DNA of 64,000 nucleotides from the NCBI GenBank assembly GCA_945859605.1, contig OX243815.1, positions 30,946,892 through 31,010,891 on the forward strand, read 5' to 3'. Of the stretch, positions 61,341 to 64,000 are shown one piece after another; position 1 is the first letter of the stretch, and every line of letters begins with the position of its first letter. The stretch is from Lumbricus rubellus. Its lineage: Eukaryota > Annelida > Clitellata > Crassiclitellata > Lumbricidae. Under the pieces are notes generated by a model, which saw only the letters and a list, made by a program, of their open reading frames with translations, made no database searches and was not told the DNA's origin. The translations under genes and the position numbers were made by a program.

Positions 61341-62715
61341 CAGCAACTTCGAGACCAAGACTGCAGTGGGGACTGAGATTGAGATAGGCATCATAGGCCT
61401 AATGGGTTCTGACACTGAGACCAAGACACAAGGTTCGAACGTTCAAGACTGAGGCCCCTCGATATTTATTCCACATGCATGCAGGGCGACACAGACTATA
61501 TATAGGCCTAGGACCTACAGAATAAACAATTAAAAACAACTTGAACCCAAATCTTGGATCAATTTTTCTCTCAACTCGTTAAGTCTACTATATAATATAG
61601 CCTACATCTGGAAGGATAAGCCACTGAAGTCAGTTGATCACCTGAGTAATATAGAGCAAGTACGGTAACTTTTTCAGGCATCGTGAAATCTTTGAAACGA
61701 TTCTAAAATGTAAACCAGCAAGATTCCATAAATTTTGGACAAAACTCACGTTGAGAAACTCTAGTATAGTATAGATTTCAAAACGTCAAGAGATTGACCG
61801 CCGAACCGAGACTGAGACAATAGGTTCTGAGACCGAGACACAGTGTTGTTGAAAGTATCGGGCAAATGTACTTAAGTAAAAGTAAAAGTAAAATGGATTT
61901 TAATTACTTAAGTAAAAGTAAAAGTACTCATCACAAATTTTACTTAAGTAAAAGTAAAAAGTAGCCTCTTCAAATAATACTTTTTAAGTAAAAAGTAAAA
62001 GTAACGAGTCTTTCTATAAGCTTAACTCAATCGATTATTAACCTTAAAATACTAAATGAGGAGTTTTCAGGGCTCTTATCGTTGAGTCTAGTACGCACAA
62101 GCTTCCGATTCATTGTTAGCACAATGCACAGCTGAAGAGTCGTTCTGCTGCAGAATGGCAAGGCATCCAGCGTGCACCACCCATCGAAAATCTATTTTTA
62201 GGCATGCAAATTTGAATCAGCTGTTTCAGCTTAGCGAAACGAAATGTTAATTAGCGCTTTGAAGTAACGAACATTGTAACGAGTGTCGCATAAATTGTAA
62301 CGAAGTAAAAGTACTGAAATATGGGTAAAATTTTACTTCGTTGAAAATAAAAGTATTTCATTTTTTCGATACTTCGTTACATGTGAAAGTACTAAAACTT
62401 TTACTTAAGTACAGTAACGCGTTACTTTTACTTCGTTACTGTACAACACTGCCGAGACAATAGACTCCGAGACCGATACAATAGGTTCCGAGACCGAGAC
62501 AATAGACTCCGAGACCGAGACAATAGGTTCAGAGACCGAGACAATAGACTCCGAGACCGATACAATAGGTTCCGAGACCGAGACAAAAGACTCCGAGACC
62601 AAGACAATAGGTTCAGAGACCGAGACAATAGACTCCGAGACCGATACAATAGGTTCCGAGACCGAGACAATAGACTTCGAGACCGAGACAATAGGTTCAG
62701 AGACCGAGACATCAG
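61340..62715. repeat. Minisatellite with 21-bp unit (gagaccgagacaatagactcc), split by a hAT-like element
   Basis: Degenerate units occur at about 61340-61440 and 61795-61840, and a regular array at 62452-62715 shows a 42-bp higher-order alternation (gactcc / ggttc). The SVSEPIV-repeat frames on the minus strand are artefacts of the 7-codon period. Confidence 0.85.
61841..62451. mobile_element. hAT-like non-autonomous element, 611 bp
   Basis: cagtgttgttg at the left and tacaacactg at the right are inverted repeats. The subterminal acttaagtaaaagtaaaagt repeats and agtaacgcgttac are typical of hAT MITEs. The 8-bp duplication ccgagaca (61833-61840 and 62452-62459) is perfect, although the same 8-mer recurs in the surrounding minisatellite. 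Confidence 0.83.
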
Positions 62716-62930
62716 AAACCTGTCTCGAGACAGGATTTGTTTGGGAGTGGGGTGTTTACTCGATCTTGAGCAAGCTTACAAGCAATCGAATCAACTGCAC
62801 CAAAGCAGCTGCAACATTATCATCATCATGATTAGATCATCGGCGTCATCATGGGTGGAGTTTTTATGTCTTCAATGACTCTTCATGTAGCCTATAAACT
62901 ATAGGATGACTATAAATAAAAGCAAATATA
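62716..62930. other. Spacer between minisatellite and SINE
   Basis: No feature recognised. Confidence 0.4.
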
Positions 62931-63059
62931 GGGACCTTGGGCAAGTCCTTCACTCGCAATTGCTCAGTGCTTCGGCGTGAAACTCCGATTCAGTGTCCGC
63001 GCTTTACGCTTCTGCGTAGGCCTAGTAGTCTTGCCGGGGCGCTATAACAAGTGCACATC
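62931..63059 (+). repeat. tRNA-derived SINE, 5'-truncated
   Basis: Starts at gggaccttgggcaagtcctt and runs to ggggcgctataacaagtgca. The tRNA-like head is missing. Confidence 0.85.
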
Positions 63060-64000
63060 ATACTTGACTGAAATCGACAGAGGTGGGTTACGGTAGGCCT
63101 ATATATAGGCGATTAGTTGGACTAACTGTTAGAGCAAAAGGCAATCGATCGCTTCGTCAAGCGTCTTTACTTACATAAAAAAAGCATCCCTAGCTATAGT
63201 AGCTGGATAAACCTTGCCATGGAGCACTGGACAAATTTTGGCTGATGTTCAATAGTCCATAGTTTCATTGACATTATGTTTTAAAGATGCATGGTCTGCT
63301 ATTCCGCGTGAGCGCAACTTGAGTCCAGTGAAAACAGGCAATCAGAAATAAGATAAAACTGACGTATTATAATAGACCCGGGAATAGGGATCCGAAAGGC
63401 CGGTCCAGGAGGGGAGGGAGAGGAATAATTTGAGCACAGTTGTTTAGTGGGGACAGAATTAAGCCACTGTAAAGATGTAAACTGCGTAAAGATTAAAGTA
63501 GGCTACGTCTAATTTGCATAGGCCTGTGCACACACACACGCGCACGCACGCACACATGTGCACACACACACACACACACACGTGCTCACGCACGCACGCG
63601 CATAGGCCTACGTACAGCCGCAGTTATACATCATTCAACATGCATGCCTTCATTACTGTTGTTATTCATCGTATTATGCCGTTATGCTTCACGACTTGTT
63701 ATTGCCATCTGCGTCAGGCCTTAAGCCACACAACAAAGAAACTGGAAGATTTAAACATCCAATATTATGATAGCCTTCGACAAGTTAGGTAACAACACGC
63801 GTGAAGAAATTTATTTCAATAAATCACGACTTCTGCTACAATCAAACGGGCAAGATATAGAATTATTACGAATCGTTTTATAGCTTGTCCGCCAATTTTA
63901 ATTTCCGGTGAATCTGTCACTGCAGCTAAATCGGTCGATCGCTGTAGACATTAATGTCAACTGACAAATCTCTATTTTTATATAGGTTTCGGCATATGTT
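63060..64000. other. Right edge: intergenic with a (CA)n tract
   Basis: A (CA/CG-CA)n microsatellite lies at about 63527-63602. The open frame over it (63514-63792) is mostly repeat. Its last 20 codons (KKLEDLNIQYYDSLRQV) could be an exon fragment but match nothing I recognise. Confidence 0.4.

Noticed and set aside
63514..63792. 92-codon open frame at the right edge
   Set aside because: The first half is a CA repeat. The rest matches no family and lacks a clear acceptor.

Overview
The window is eukaryotic nuclear DNA from an invertebrate animal, most likely a marine lophotrochozoan (mollusc, annelid, nemertean or brachiopod type). Genes are split by GT-AG introns, there are no operons, and transposons, tRNA-derived SINEs and microsatellites are dense. 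The best taxonomic clue is a cytoplasmic intermediate filament gene whose coil 1B is 42 residues longer than the vertebrate form, the lamin-like length of protostome filaments. A hemichordate is a weaker alternative. No CRISPR, bacterial or viral gene was seen.

Host genes. (1) 340-2895, minus: the 5' part of an intermediate filament gene, running off the left edge. (2) 29630-32926, minus: a three-exon gene for a 698-residue THAP protein with the C-terminal part of a P-element transposase and no visible first catalytic half. (3) 33308-39280, plus: a complete nine-exon C9orf78/TLS1 homologue (293 aa), head to head with the THAP gene. (4) 41712-53525, minus: a complete 16-exon CSDE1/UNR cold-shock-domain gene (834 aa), convergent with C9orf78. 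(5) 57864-58643, minus: a PAR/CES-2-like bZIP factor.

Mobile DNA fills most of the rest, and much of it is nested. At 3.4-4.6 kb a LINE tail lies in a hAT-like element that lies in another hAT-like element, both with 8-bp target duplications. At 11.1-19.1 kb there is an 8-kb element with elaborate inverted ends. It carries a broken gene whose motifs look like a FEN1/XPG (PIN-fold) nuclease joined to a C-terminal CXC cysteine cluster. That gene is cut by a 3.66-kb element with an 8-bp target duplication, which holds a LINE remnant and a further inverted-repeat element. At 20.8-26.1 kb a Mutator-like (MULE) transposon splits a LINE and itself contains a second piece of the CXC family. Several families of short inverted-repeat elements (hAT-like and piggyBac-like) and six copies of one tRNA-derived SINE are scattered through the window, including the CSDE1 introns. 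A 611-bp hAT-like element has landed inside a 21-bp minisatellite at 61.8-62.5 kb.

The items most worth following are the nuclease/CXC element, the THAP transposase derivative with an intact spliced frame, and a 52-bp copy of C9orf78 exon 1 lying 6.5 kb upstream that ends exactly at a splice donor in compatible phase. All gene structures were inferred by eye from splice consensus, reading frame and remembered family patterns. No database search was run.
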